From: CALNZV01 sp942491115
GTDB taxonomy: Bacteria > Desulfobacterota > Desulfobacteria > Desulfobacterales > UBA5852
DNA: 64,000 nucleotides
Direction of reading: 5' to 3'
Assembly: GCA_942491115.1 (NCBI GenBank)
Contig: CALNZV010000020.1
Span: 434,001 to 498,000 of the forward strand
The notes beneath the pieces are model-generated. The model worked only from the letters and a program-made list of their open reading frames with translations, searched no databases and had not been told where the DNA came from. Of the stretch, positions 1 to 7,797 are shown one piece after another. The translations under genes were made by a program, and so were the position numbers. Position 1 is the first letter of the stretch. Every line of letters begins with the position of its first letter.

Positions 1-2
1 AA

Positions 3-191
3 AACCGAATGCTGCTCAACTGGTCAGTCGAGGAGGTGGACAGCCGGCTAAAAACCGTCATGAAGACCATCCATCGCCGAACCCTCGAGACGGCGGCGGA
101 GTTCGGCCGACCCGGAAACTACATGATGGGAGCCAATATCGCTGGATTTATCCGGGTGGTCAATGCCATGGTGGATCAAGGACTGGTATAG
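3..191 (+). CDS. gdhA: Glutamate dehydrogenase, C-terminal fragment (5' end outside window)
   Basis: The reading frame is open from the left edge to the TAG at 189-191, giving about 62 residues. The terminal segment NYMMGANIAGFIRVVNAM matches the conserved end of hexameric NADP-type glutamate dehydrogenases, where the family ends in a GANIAGF-x-K-V-A-DAM-like helix. The upstream part, with EEVDSRL and MKTIH, fits the helix before it. The enzyme interconverts glutamate with 2-oxoglutarate and ammonia. An internal ATG at 9 is not the true start, because the family is about 445 residues long and the frame stays open upstream of it. The gene is convergent with the XRE/cupin regulator that ends at 258. 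Coenzyme preference cannot be judged from this fragment. Confidence 0.85.
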   Translation, partial: NRMLLNWSVEEVDSRLKTVMKTIHRRTLETAAEFGRPGNYMMGANIAGFIRVVNAMVDQGLV

Positions 192-257
192 ACGATATGT
201 CCCCAGGGACAACCGCGGCGGATGGGTTCCCCTTAAAGGCATGCGCGCCGAAAACCA

Positions 258-1568
258 TCAAGGCGCCAGTGTCAGCCACAGCATATGGGCTGCCTCTTCG
301 CCAGGATTTCTCCATCGGGATGGGGTGTCCGCCGTCAGGTAGACGATGCTTCCCGTTCTCAGGATATGGGACCGGTGACGGATGGTCACCTCAACGATGC
401 CCGACAAAAGATAGCCTGTTTCCTCGCCTTTGTGGGTGAAAAAATGCCGTGAAATCTTTTTCTTGGCAGGGATATCGACAAGATAGATATCGGCGATGGA
501 TCCAAAATCGTCAGGCAGCAGTCGCCTCACACGAATACGGTCCTTGGTTAGGTCCGGAACGCTGATGGATTGGCCAACCCCATCGAAAACAGACGGTTTG
601 GCACTTTCCCCCTGATCCGTAAATATGGCGCTAATGTCCACTGAGAGGACTTCGGCTATTTTAACCAAAGCGGGCAGTGACGGGTAGATAAGATTGCCCT
701 CGATCTGTGAAATAGTGCTGGGTGTGACGCCGATGGAGAGGGCCAGTTCCTTTTGGCTCACACCGCGGCGCTGTCGAAGCATTCTCAGGCGTGCGCTGAG
801 ATTTAGCGGACCAAGGGTCTGCTGCTCATTTTCAAAATTGACCTGCTGTCCGTCGCTCCAGAAAGGCACTGGTTTGCGGGGGGCTGACTGCTGCCGCCTG
901 AGGGCCTTGACAATCGACAGGGTGGACTTGCCCCGCTTTAGAGCCAATTCGACCACTACCTGGGCGATTTGGTTGATATTGGCCCTGAGCCGCTGGGAAT
1001 GGGCATCTCGCTCGATAAGCCAGTAGGCTATCGTTTTTAGCTCATACAGCCGCGGGCAGGCCCGGGAGTAAAATTTCCGCACCTGTTCTTCGCCGCCCCA
1101 AAGCTCTTGCATCCCAGTGAGGCTCTCAAACACCAGCCTCACATCCCCCTGCAATCCGTCATGGATACCGTAAACGGCATCCATCACCTTCTGGAGGTTA
1201 TCCGGCTCGGGCATTCTGATGATCCGGCATGGCCGTTGAGTGGAAGAGCTCTGATAAAATTTATCAAAAATATCAGATCCTTCTCCCTTTCCGTCGGTAA
1301 AACAGTCCAGGATGGTCAGACTTGAACTCCGAGCCAGGGGGCCCAGGTCCTCTAAAAGGGTCCTGGGGGATCGATCAAAGTTGACATAGACGAGGCTCTT
1401 GCCATCCGAATAGGAGGCGCGGAGAAAGTGCCGGATGAATGGCTGGGATAGACTGCCCGCCGTATCATACCAGATCACATTATCGCCGATGGCCAGTCCG
1501 CCCAGGTGGTGATCAAGGTTCGGGATGCCGGTACTGATGGGGGTCATCGTGGAAGCCATGGCAACCAC
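258..1568 (-). CDS. RecA/KaiC-like domain, XRE helix-turn-helix and cupin fusion regulator
   Basis: This 436-residue protein has three recognisable parts. Residues about 10-225 resemble a RecA/RAD55/KaiC-type ATPase (TGIPNLDHHLGG opening, a strand-rich core, a basic KALRRQ segment). The Walker A position reads YDTAGSLSQPF and lacks the GK[ST] signature, so ATP hydrolysis is doubtful. Residues about 257-315 form an XRE-type helix-turn-helix (SQKELALSIGVTPSTISQIE). Residues about 365-434 form a cupin barrel (HKGEETGYLLSG and following). HTH-cupin proteins are common regulators of amino acid and sugar metabolism; the N-terminal RecA-like domain is unusual. Several Met codons lie near the N-terminus (residues 1, 4, 8), so the start is uncertain by a few residues. 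Its target is unknown; gdhA is the convergent neighbour. Confidence 0.8.
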   Translation of the reverse strand: MVAMASTMTPISTGIPNLDHHLGGLAIGDNVIWYDTAGSLSQPFIRHFLRASYSDGKSLVYVNFDRSPRTLLEDLGPLARSSSLTILDCFTDGKGEGSDIFDKFYQSSSTQRPCRIIRMPEPDNLQKVMDAVYGIHDGLQGDVRLVFESLTGMQELWGGEEQVRKFYSRACPRLYELKTIAYWLIERDAHSQRLRANINQIAQVVVELALKRGKSTLSIVKALRRQQSAPRKPVPFWSDGQQVNFENEQQTLGPLNLSARLRMLRQRRGVSQKELALSIGVTPSTISQIEGNLIYPSLPALVKIAEVLSVDISAIFTDQGESAKPSVFDGVGQSISVPDLTKDRIRVRRLLPDDFGSIADIYLVDIPAKKKISRHFFTHKGEETGYLLSGIVEVTIRHRSHILRTGSIVYLTADTPSRWRNPGEEAAHMLWLTLAP

Positions 1569-1744
1569 TCATATCAGAGGATGTCGGAATGATTCAAGGC
1601 GCCCGTCGCCTGAATCGAGGGTCTTTTCCGGGTTGGGGGATTGCGTGAATCTGGGGCCGCTGACGACCGGAACAGGACTGTCTTTTCGATTGGGCATCTT
1701 GCGGTCCGTCGGTGGGGCGGTGACTCGAAGTCCTATATGTGGCG

Positions 1745-2137
1745 TCAGGGCATTATTTCCCAGACGTCAATGGCCAGTCCGTTGCCGTTGATGGCGTCGT
1801 CAAGGCGATGGCGATATCGGCGATCGGAGTCTGCGTTCATGATCAGAACGATGCCTGCCTTTCTGCCGGTCACCGCCGAATAGTAGAGGGCATCACCGAT
1901 GGCTTCCGCCCAGTGGCTGGCCTGATTGAATTTGACGGCGTGGGTGTCGGTGAGGCATTCACAGCGGGTATTTTTGTAGACCGTCACACCCGTGATGCCG
2001 GATTGCTCCCGGCACCAGTCCCTCTGGAGGATTGTTGTCCCTTCGGTGGCATCGGCACCCACCGAGGCCATCATCAGGAAAAGAACCATACTGATGGTTC
2101 GGATCAGTTTGAAGGAGATGTCGGCAATGGGTGTCAT
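1745..2137 (-). CDS. Small secreted protein of unknown function
   Basis: This 130-residue protein starts with a hydrophobic segment (residues about 8-28, FKLIRTISMVLFLMMASVGA followed by an Ala-x-Ala-like site) that reads as a signal peptide. The mature part contains WCREQSG, a CECLTDTHAVKF stretch and WAEAIGDALYY...GRKAGIVLIM. This pattern recalls a widespread family of short exported proteins with a V-D-C-L-T-x-x-H-A-[IV]-E-[FV]-D core that looks nuclease-like. Here the expected acidic residues of that core are partly changed (Glu for Asp, Lys for Glu). An AAGGA ribosome-binding site precedes the ATG. No operon partner is present; the next upstream gene on this strand is far away. Function is not known. 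Confidence 0.65.
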   Translation of the reverse strand: MTPIADISFKLIRTISMVLFLMMASVGADATEGTTILQRDWCREQSGITGVTVYKNTRCECLTDTHAVKFNQASHWAEAIGDALYYSAVTGRKAGIVLIMNADSDRRYRHRLDDAINGNGLAIDVWEIMP

Positions 2138-2379
2138 GGGTCCTTCGCCTGGTGGTCATTGTCAGAGGATGGGATCGACTATCGACCGGTCTCAAGGAGC
2201 TATCGGGTTCGGTGCCGACCCGTCACTTCCCTCGGCGTCTTTTCCCTTCGGCTTTAATCCATGCGAGGATGTCCCCCTGGGACCGGATCGCACGACGGTT
2301 GTCCACCCCCCCACACTTTTTTCGTCCGTTGGGTCCTCAGGGCCTCAAGTATTTTCGAAAAGGGGCCGATAGTATATGT

Positions 2380-2463
2380 AAGCGTTTGCCAGAACGCTCA
2401 AACCTTTTCTTCAACCTCCTTTACCCAAAGGCTGCCGGCTCTTCCCGGCAGCCTTGCCTTTTT
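2380..2463 (+). ncRNA. Candidate trans-acting small RNA with unpaired CCTCC segment
   Basis: A 6-bp hairpin (AGCGTT at 2381-2386 with AACGCT at 2393-2398) is followed by the pyrimidine-rich unpaired stretch TTCTTCAACCTCCTTTACCC and then a textbook intrinsic terminator at 2428-2463. The CCTCCTTT core is complementary to Shine-Dalgarno sequences such as AAAGGAGG, a layout known from small RNAs that block translation starts. A TATA-like hexamer (TATATG, 2373-2378) precedes it, although no good -35 is visible. There is no protein gene upstream on this strand for the terminator to serve. This is inference from sequence shape only. Confidence 0.4.
2428..2463 (+). terminator. Intrinsic terminator without an upstream protein gene
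   Basis: A perfect 11-bp stem (AAGGCTGCCGG at 2428-2438 with CCGGCAGCCTT at 2445-2455, six-base loop) is followed by GCCTTTTT. The T tract lies on the plus-strand side, so it terminates plus-strand transcription. Confidence 0.75.
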
Positions 2464-2983
2464 AACGCCTTTCATTCTACCATCAGCCGAAGGTTCGTCT
2501 CTCCGAATGGCCAATCACAGTCCCTGGGACGACCGGCAAAACCGGAACCACGAAGCGACGTCAAATGCCCAATTTCAGGTCTTGGGACCCAGGCCCCATG
2601 TTACCGTTTGATTTTTGGGGATCGGTGGTCTATGCCACCCTGGAAACACAGGCGTCCAAATAATCTCGGTTGCCGGCGGCAATGGATAGCATCCCTCAAG
2701 GCACCTCTCCGACGGGATGGTGGTCTCCGGTGGGATCCGCTCCCATGGACACCCAGACAACTGAACGCCGACGATTTTTCGTCTTCAAGAAGGACCGTTG
2801 GGCATGGGGATTCAACATCCTCAGTCCTTCATCGATGACTGGAAAGAAGACGTCAGGCAACCCCAGAGAGCGCTCATAACGCACAAAACGTCGTTAGGAA
2901 ATCATTGACGGAACCGACGATAGGACCGCTCGCGGTCAAAAGGAAAAGGCGCTATCCACATCCAATCGGAAGGAGGCAACCCC

Positions 2984-3310
2984 ATGGCCGACACAGGGAA
3001 AAAACCCAAAGTCTATATGAGGCTCAGCGACAAATATCCGGACATCATCTCCGCGGTCGAATCCCTTGGAAACGCCCTTAGATCCGGAGGGCCGATAGGG
3101 GAAAAAGAGGCACTTCTGATCCAACTGGCGGCCGCGGCCGCCGCCCAGTCCGAAGGATCGGTCCATTCCCACACCCGACGGGCTCTGGCTGCCGGTGCGT
3201 CGGCGGAAGAGATCGAGCATGCCATTTTGCTACTGATTTCCGTCATCGGCTTTCCCAAAGCCGCCGCCGCCATTTCCTGGTGCGATGACGTATTGGCCCC
3301 AGGGGGCTGA
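2984..3310 (+). CDS. Carboxymuconolactone decarboxylase (CMD/AhpD-like) family protein
   Basis: This 108-residue all-helical protein has the CMD-family signature segment SEGSVHSHTRRALAAGASAE (residues about 56-75) followed by EIEHAILLLISVIGFPKAAAA. In redox-active AhpD-type members this region carries a C-x-x-C pair; here both positions are serine (S56, S59), so peroxidase-like disulfide chemistry is not expected. The family also includes decarboxylases and proteins of unknown role. A strong AAGGAGG site stands ahead of the ATG. The gene is alone on the plus strand and convergent with the MoaD-like/aldehyde oxidoreductase operon. Its substrate is not known. Confidence 0.8.
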   Translation: MADTGKKPKVYMRLSDKYPDIISAVESLGNALRSGGPIGEKEALLIQLAAAAAAQSEGSVHSHTRRALAAGASAEEIEHAILLLISVIGFPKAAAAISWCDDVLAPGG

Positions 3311-3488
3311 CGCCGCCGGTATCATGGGCCATCAACCCGTCGGCCGATTCCGTGCGGCATATCGGAGGGGAACGTCAGTCGGCGAACGTCTGTTCCGAAT
3401 GCGATGGATGGGAGGTTGCGGAGGCGTGGGGTTCGGAGGTATTCACTGCGCCTTTCCGACGGGAGCCGCCGGTCAGCCTTTAGCGATC

Positions 3489-3728
3489 TCAGCCGCCTGC
3501 CACCGGTTGGAAAAGGTTGAGCACGCCTCCGTCCTTCAAAAGGCCGTCTTTTGGTAGAATGCGTCCGTCGCATGCCACCACCGGAGCCTTTTCCAGTGGT
3601 ATGCCAAGGTGTCGGATAAGGTCTGCAACCGACGCCTCATCGGGCAGTTCAAGGGCCAATCCGGTTTCCGGATCGTAGTCCGGAAAGCCGTCGCGAATGG
3701 CGCTGAAAAGTTTGACGGTGACCTTCAT
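3489..3728 (-). CDS. MoaD/ThiS-family sulfur carrier protein
   Basis: This 79-residue ubiquitin-like protein begins MKVTVKLFSAIRDG and ends in the di-glycine tail VAGG, the hallmark of MoaD/ThiS carriers, whose C-terminal Gly is adenylated and thiocarboxylated. It starts 14 bp downstream of the aldehyde:ferredoxin oxidoreductase stop and is therefore the last gene of that operon. A dedicated MoaD-like protein beside a pterin-dependent oxidoreductase suggests sulfur delivery for the dithiolene of the Mo/W cofactor. Similar small carriers are commonly found next to AOR-family genes. A role in another sulfur transfer cannot be excluded. Confidence 0.85.
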   Translation of the reverse strand: MKVTVKLFSAIRDGFPDYDPETGLALELPDEASVADLIRHLGIPLEKAPVVACDGRILPKDGLLKDGGVLNLFQPVAGG

Positions 3729-3742
3729 GGGGTTTCTGCCGA

Positions 3743-5461
3743 TTAGAAATTGAAGGTCGAATCCAGATCGTCATCGGTGATCTGGACGACCACGTTATGG
3801 GGCGGCAGGGGCTCCTCATAAAAAAACCTCGGCAGCCGGTCATCCTCACGGGTAAACCCGGCCCGCCGATTGAATGCCAATTCGGCCTTGAGCACCTGGA
3901 TGCCCATGTCATCAATGGACTGAGCCTCTAAAGCCGTGCCCAGTTTGGCGTTGATGGCGGCCACGAAGGCCTCCTTGCCCTTTGGAGTGGACAGGGCAGC
4001 GCTGGCCAGCACGCAAAGGCCGATGCTGTCGACGAGGGCCATGGTGATCTGATGGTGGCGGGAGAGTGCCACCTGCCCGTCGGCTTTCAGAGGGTCCAGC
4101 TTACCGGTCATGTATTCGGCGATGACGTTTCCAGCGGTGTGGTCGGCCCCCATGGGACTGGTGGCGTAAGTGACGGCATTGCCCTGCATGGCGCGGGGGT
4201 CGTATCCTGAAATGCTCTGACCCTTCACCACCGGTACGCGATGGTGGTTGAAATGCCTGCCGACCGCCGCCGGACCTTGGCCTAGAATCAACCCAAACTC
4301 GGTTCCCTCGGCGATCTCCTCCACCATTTCCATGGCCGCCCGGCCGTCCCCGAAGGCTTTGTAGCCGGCATCCATGGCCACGGCCACCCCCACTCCGGTG
4401 CTCATGGTGTCCAGGCCGATGTTGTCACACAAAAAATCCAGCTGAGCGATGGTGTCCAGATCGTCGATTCCGGTCATTCCCCCCATGGCCCAGATGGTTT
4501 CGTACTCGAGGGATCCGGTGACGTACCTCCCCTTGCGGTCCACAAATTCATGGGAGCATTGAATAATGCACTTGGCGCACCCCTTGAACGACCCTTTCCC
4601 GCCCCGCTTTCGGATGACCTCTACCATGTGCTCACCGCTGATCTTTTCCCATCCGTCGAATACCCCCTTGGTGGCATTGAGCGACGGGAATCCCCCCATG
4701 GCGTTGACCGGGGCCACAAGACCCGCCGTTCCGAATCGCTTCAGGACTTGACCGCTGAAGGGATCCTCCTTCACGGCGGCGGCAAAGGCAGCCGCAGCGG
4801 CGGCAAAGGCCTCCGGATCGGCAACGGCCTCCTCGGCGTTTCCCCGCTGATCCAGGACAACCGCTTTCAGTCCCTTTGAGCCCATGACAGCCCCCAATCC
4901 CCCGCGCCCGGCGGCCCTGCATGGCCGACCTTTGGTGTCGGTCGACTGGATGGATGCCGCCGGCAGTCGGTATTCGCCGGCCGGACCGATACACATCACC
5001 GAATGGTGGGGGCCGTGGGTGTCCAAAAGCCGTTTGACCGTCCCGTAGGTTTTTCGATGTCTCAGATGGTGGGCTTCCAGCAGCCGGGGACGGGCGTTGT
5101 CGTCGATATGGAGAACCGACAGCCCCCCCCCCGTATCCTGCCCCTCGATAATGATGGCCGCGATCCCGAGTCGGCCGGCGGCATCCCCGAAGGTTCCCCC
5201 GGCGTTGCTCTCCTTGATGGTACCGGTCAACGGGCTTTTGGCGCCCACGGCAATGCGGCTGGTATTGACGAGCGCCGTGCCGCCCAGGAGTCCCGGGGCG
5301 AAGATCAGCTTGTTTTCAGGTCCCAGGGGATCGCAAAGGGGTGGGACCTCATTGTTGATCAGGGCCGCAATGAGCCCTCGGCCGCCCAAACCGATATATG
5401 CCGACGACAAGTCTTCCGTTTGAATCGTCTTGTTTTTCATGTTGACGCGAATGACCTTCAT
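3743..5461 (-). CDS. aor: Tungsten/molybdenum aldehyde:ferredoxin oxidoreductase (AOR family)
   Basis: This 572-residue protein opens with MKVIRVNMKNKTIQTEDL and shows the AOR N-terminal block with GGRGL and GPLTG-like loops (here GAKSPLTGTIKESNAGG). A C-x-x-C-x-x-x-C motif at residues about 295-302 (CAKCIIQC) and a fourth Cys in DSIGLC near residue 483 match the [4Fe-4S] ligands and the pterin-contacting D-x-x-G-L-C loop of the family. These enzymes oxidise aldehydes to acids with ferredoxin, or run in reverse. The start was placed at 5461 rather than at the upstream ATG at 5527 because a GGAGG site precedes it and the alignment to the family starts there. It is followed closely by the MoaD-like gene. 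Metal (W or Mo) and substrate cannot be told from sequence. Confidence 0.93.
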   Translation of the reverse strand: MKVIRVNMKNKTIQTEDLSSAYIGLGGRGLIAALINNEVPPLCDPLGPENKLIFAPGLLGGTALVNTSRIAVGAKSPLTGTIKESNAGGTFGDAAGRLGIAAIIIEGQDTGGGLSVLHIDDNARPRLLEAHHLRHRKTYGTVKRLLDTHGPHHSVMCIGPAGEYRLPAASIQSTDTKGRPCRAAGRGGLGAVMGSKGLKAVVLDQRGNAEEAVADPEAFAAAAAAFAAAVKEDPFSGQVLKRFGTAGLVAPVNAMGGFPSLNATKGVFDGWEKISGEHMVEVIRKRGGKGSFKGCAKCIIQCSHEFVDRKGRYVTGSLEYETIWAMGGMTGIDDLDTIAQLDFLCDNIGLDTMSTGVGVAVAMDAGYKAFGDGRAAMEMVEEIAEGTEFGLILGQGPAAVGRHFNHHRVPVVKGQSISGYDPRAMQGNAVTYATSPMGADHTAGNVIAEYMTGKLDPLKADGQVALSRHHQITMALVDSIGLCVLASAALSTPKGKEAFVAAINAKLGTALEAQSIDDMGIQVLKAELAFNRRAGFTREDDRLPRFFYEEPLPPHNVVVQITDDDLDSTFNF

Positions 5462-5816
5462 GGATCCTCCAAGTGCATCAGTTTTCCATCCGTTCTCCAG
5501 ATGCCGGGCCTCGCCGGTCCAGCCCATGGACCGCGGAGAAATGGCTATGGAATGCGATCATGGACAACGGTAAGACCCAAAAGCGCCGATGCCAACGGCA
5601 CCCCGTCTCTGAGAACCGGTGTCCTGATGCCTGACCGCCCGGTAACTAACGGCAACCCCTATCCACTGTACCGAGGGTGCCGACAGAAACCGGCCGGAAT
5701 TGATCGATGGATCGGATGCGGGCCCTTTAGTAGCATAGCCGGCCGGGGATGACCAGGGCATTGGCGGGGGACTGCCCTTTGAGGCAGGGTCGAATCTCAG
5801 CCGCCCCCCAGGACGT
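5462..5816. other. Intergenic region between dctM and the aldehyde oxidoreductase
   Basis: This 355-bp stretch separates the TRAP permease stop from the oxidoreductase start on the minus strand. It may hold a separate promoter for the downstream pair. A short hairpin (CTGCC at 5771-5775 with GGCAG at 5782-5786) lies just after dctM. No coding frame is convincing. Confidence 0.4.
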
Positions 5817-7130
5817 TTAATAGATCATATTCGGAAGATAGAGGATAATCTGCGGAAACAGCAGCATCAGGATGATGCCGACAATGACGGCGATGAGAAA
5901 GGGCGCAATTCCTTTGAAGATGGACTCCAACTCGATGCCTCCAGGCAATCCCCGAGCCACGCCGTAGACGACGTAAACGTTGATGCCCACGGGAGGCGTG
6001 ATCACGCCCATCTCGGTGACCATCACTATAATGATGCCGAACCAGATGGGATCGTACCCGGTGTCGAGTACCAGGGGATAGAATATGGGAACGGTCAGCA
6101 TGACGAGGGCGAGAGAATCCATAAAGCAGCCCCCGAAGAAATAAACGGCGACCACCATCCCAAGGAGAGCGACCGGCGGAAGGTTGAAGCCGCCGATCCA
6201 TGACGCGATGTCGAACGGAATCCGGGTGACCGCCATAAATTTACCGAATACAGTGGCCCCGGCTATCAACACCATGATCATGCAGGAGGTGCGCATGGCG
6301 GCGATCAGGGCGCCTTTGAATTTTACCCACGTGAGCTGCCGATGAACCAGTGAGGCAAGCAGCACCCCCATCACGCCGACGGCGGCGGCCTCGGTGGGCG
6401 TAAACAAACCCAGAATCAGCCCTCCCATGACCAGCGCAAACACGGCGATGGTTTCCCCCAGGTCGAGGAGCGATCTCAGTTTCGCCCTCAACGGGAAGGT
6501 GTCCCCTCTGGGTCCTTGGCTGGGGGCGAGCATGCACCAGATCAGTATGGTGACGATGAAGAGAACCGTAACCAGGATGGCCGGCAGAATTCCGGCGACA
6601 AACAGCTTGCCGATGGACTGCTCCGTCAGGATGCCATAAATGATCAGAACGACGCTGGGTGGCATGATCATCCCCAACCCCCCGCCTGACGCCACCGAGC
6701 CCGACGACATTTCGTCTCCATAACCAAAGCGCTTCATCTCGGGCATCCCCACTGTCGCCATTGTTGCCGCCGTCGCAGCGCTCGAACCGCACACGGCCCC
6801 GAAGGCGGTGCACGCTGAGACCGTGGCGATGGCCAACCCTCCCCGGATACTGCCAAGGAACTTGTAAGCGGCGTCATAGAGGCGGCGGCTGATGCCGCTG
6901 CTGAAAGCAAGCTGCCCCATGAGAACAAAGAGGGGGATCGTGGTTAAATCATAGTTGGAAAACACCTCGTAGAAATCTTTTGCCAGAAGGTTCAATCCGC
7001 CCTTGAGGGAAATCATGGTACTGAACCCGGAAAAGCCGACCAGGGCCATCACATAGGCAACGGGCATCCGAGTCAAAAACAGCAATACCATCACGGCAAT
7101 ACCGAAAATTCCGATCAGTGTGGGGCTCAT
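5817..7130 (-). CDS. dctM: TRAP transporter large permease (DctM type)
   Basis: This 437-residue membrane protein has about twelve hydrophobic segments and DctM signatures such as FSSGISRRLYDAA, FGAVCGSSAATAATMATVGMPEM and GGGLGMIMPPSVVLIIYG. In TRAP systems this subunit forms the ion-coupled translocation channel, driven by Na+ or H+ gradients. The start overlaps the stop of the small permease by four bases (ATGA at 7127-7130), so the two are translationally coupled. Together with the binding protein it forms a complete tripartite importer. Its position between moeA and the aldehyde oxidoreductase suggests it imports a substrate linked to that enzyme; the solute cannot be named. Confidence 0.95.
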   Translation of the reverse strand: MSPTLIGIFGIAVMVLLFLTRMPVAYVMALVGFSGFSTMISLKGGLNLLAKDFYEVFSNYDLTTIPLFVLMGQLAFSSGISRRLYDAAYKFLGSIRGGLAIATVSACTAFGAVCGSSAATAATMATVGMPEMKRFGYGDEMSSGSVASGGGLGMIMPPSVVLIIYGILTEQSIGKLFVAGILPAILVTVLFIVTILIWCMLAPSQGPRGDTFPLRAKLRSLLDLGETIAVFALVMGGLILGLFTPTEAAAVGVMGVLLASLVHRQLTWVKFKGALIAAMRTSCMIMVLIAGATVFGKFMAVTRIPFDIASWIGGFNLPPVALLGMVVAVYFFGGCFMDSLALVMLTVPIFYPLVLDTGYDPIWFGIIIVMVTEMGVITPPVGINVYVVYGVARGLPGGIELESIFKGIAPFLIAVIVGIILMLLFPQIILYLPNMIY

Positions 7131-7612
7131 TTTTCTCTCAGTTTTCCCATCACATCCACGACGTCTTTAACGATCGCCACTGCGAAAACCGTGAATCCGA
7201 CGGCCACAGAAAAAATGATGAGGTATTCGGGCAAAGAGAGGTTCATGGACACTTCCCCGGATTCCATCATCTTGAAGCTGTATTCGAGCATCTGCCAACT
7301 GACCAGAAAGAAGAGGATCAGACTCATCAGGCCAGAGATCAGACCAATGATGGTCCGGGGTTTCCCCGGTAGTCGGTTGACGAAGATTTCAACCCCGATA
7401 TGGCCTCGGGCGGCATGGGTATCCGGAAGGGCCATGGCGACGGTCACAGCACCCATGAAGCTCATGAGCTCGACGGAGCCAAAAACCGGGTGCTTAAACA
7501 GACGGCCGATGACATCCGCGCAGGTCAGAACCGTCATGGCAACCAGCATCAGGGCACCGGTCGACCGCATGCCATTGGTAATGCGTTGAAGAAATTTCCA
7601 ATCCGAATCCAT
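7127..7612 (-). CDS. dctQ: TRAP transporter small permease (DctQ type)
   Basis: This 161-residue protein has four hydrophobic helices and the typical early segment VLTCADVIGRLFKHPVFGSVELMSFMG, which matches DctQ proteins where a D-V-x-x-R-x-x-F motif is followed by G-x-x-E-L. The subunit partners with the large permease in the membrane. It overlaps dctM by four bases and lies 185 bp downstream of the binding-protein gene. Confidence 0.93.
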   Translation of the reverse strand: MDSDWKFLQRITNGMRSTGALMLVAMTVLTCADVIGRLFKHPVFGSVELMSFMGAVTVAMALPDTHAARGHIGVEIFVNRLPGKPRTIIGLISGLMSLILFFLVSWQMLEYSFKMMESGEVSMNLSLPEYLIIFSVAVGFTVFAVAIVKDVVDVMGKLREK

Positions 7613-7797
7613 GCGTCTCCACCCTTGTAGCGCTCTAACCGCTCCTCCGCCGGCATTAGTCCTTCACGGACGTACCACCCCAAGAAAAATAGGCGCCCTC
7701 CAGAAGGATCTGGCTTGACGGCTGGCGGAGGGATCCTCGCCCCAATCACCGGAAGCAAGATCGTTTTCTTTTCAGACGCCCTGACGACCGCTTGGTC

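Larger units (their letters stand above)
2138..2983. other. Long intergenic region holding an orphan terminator and candidate small RNA
   Basis: No protein-coding frame here has a credible ribosome-binding site or a recognisable sequence. The only structured element seen is at about 2380-2463 on the plus strand, annotated separately. The segment after 2470 up to the CMD-family gene shows nothing recognisable. Confidence 0.5.

Noticed and set aside
2131..2838. Plus-strand frame of 235 codons in the long intergenic region
   Set aside because: It reads through the intrinsic terminator at 2428-2463, has no ribosome-binding site and a low-complexity Pro/Ser/Arg-rich product.
5765..5812. GGTCGAATCTC segment resembling a tRNA T-arm
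   Set aside because: No acceptor, D-arm or anticodon stem can be folded around it; it is probably just the region after dctM.
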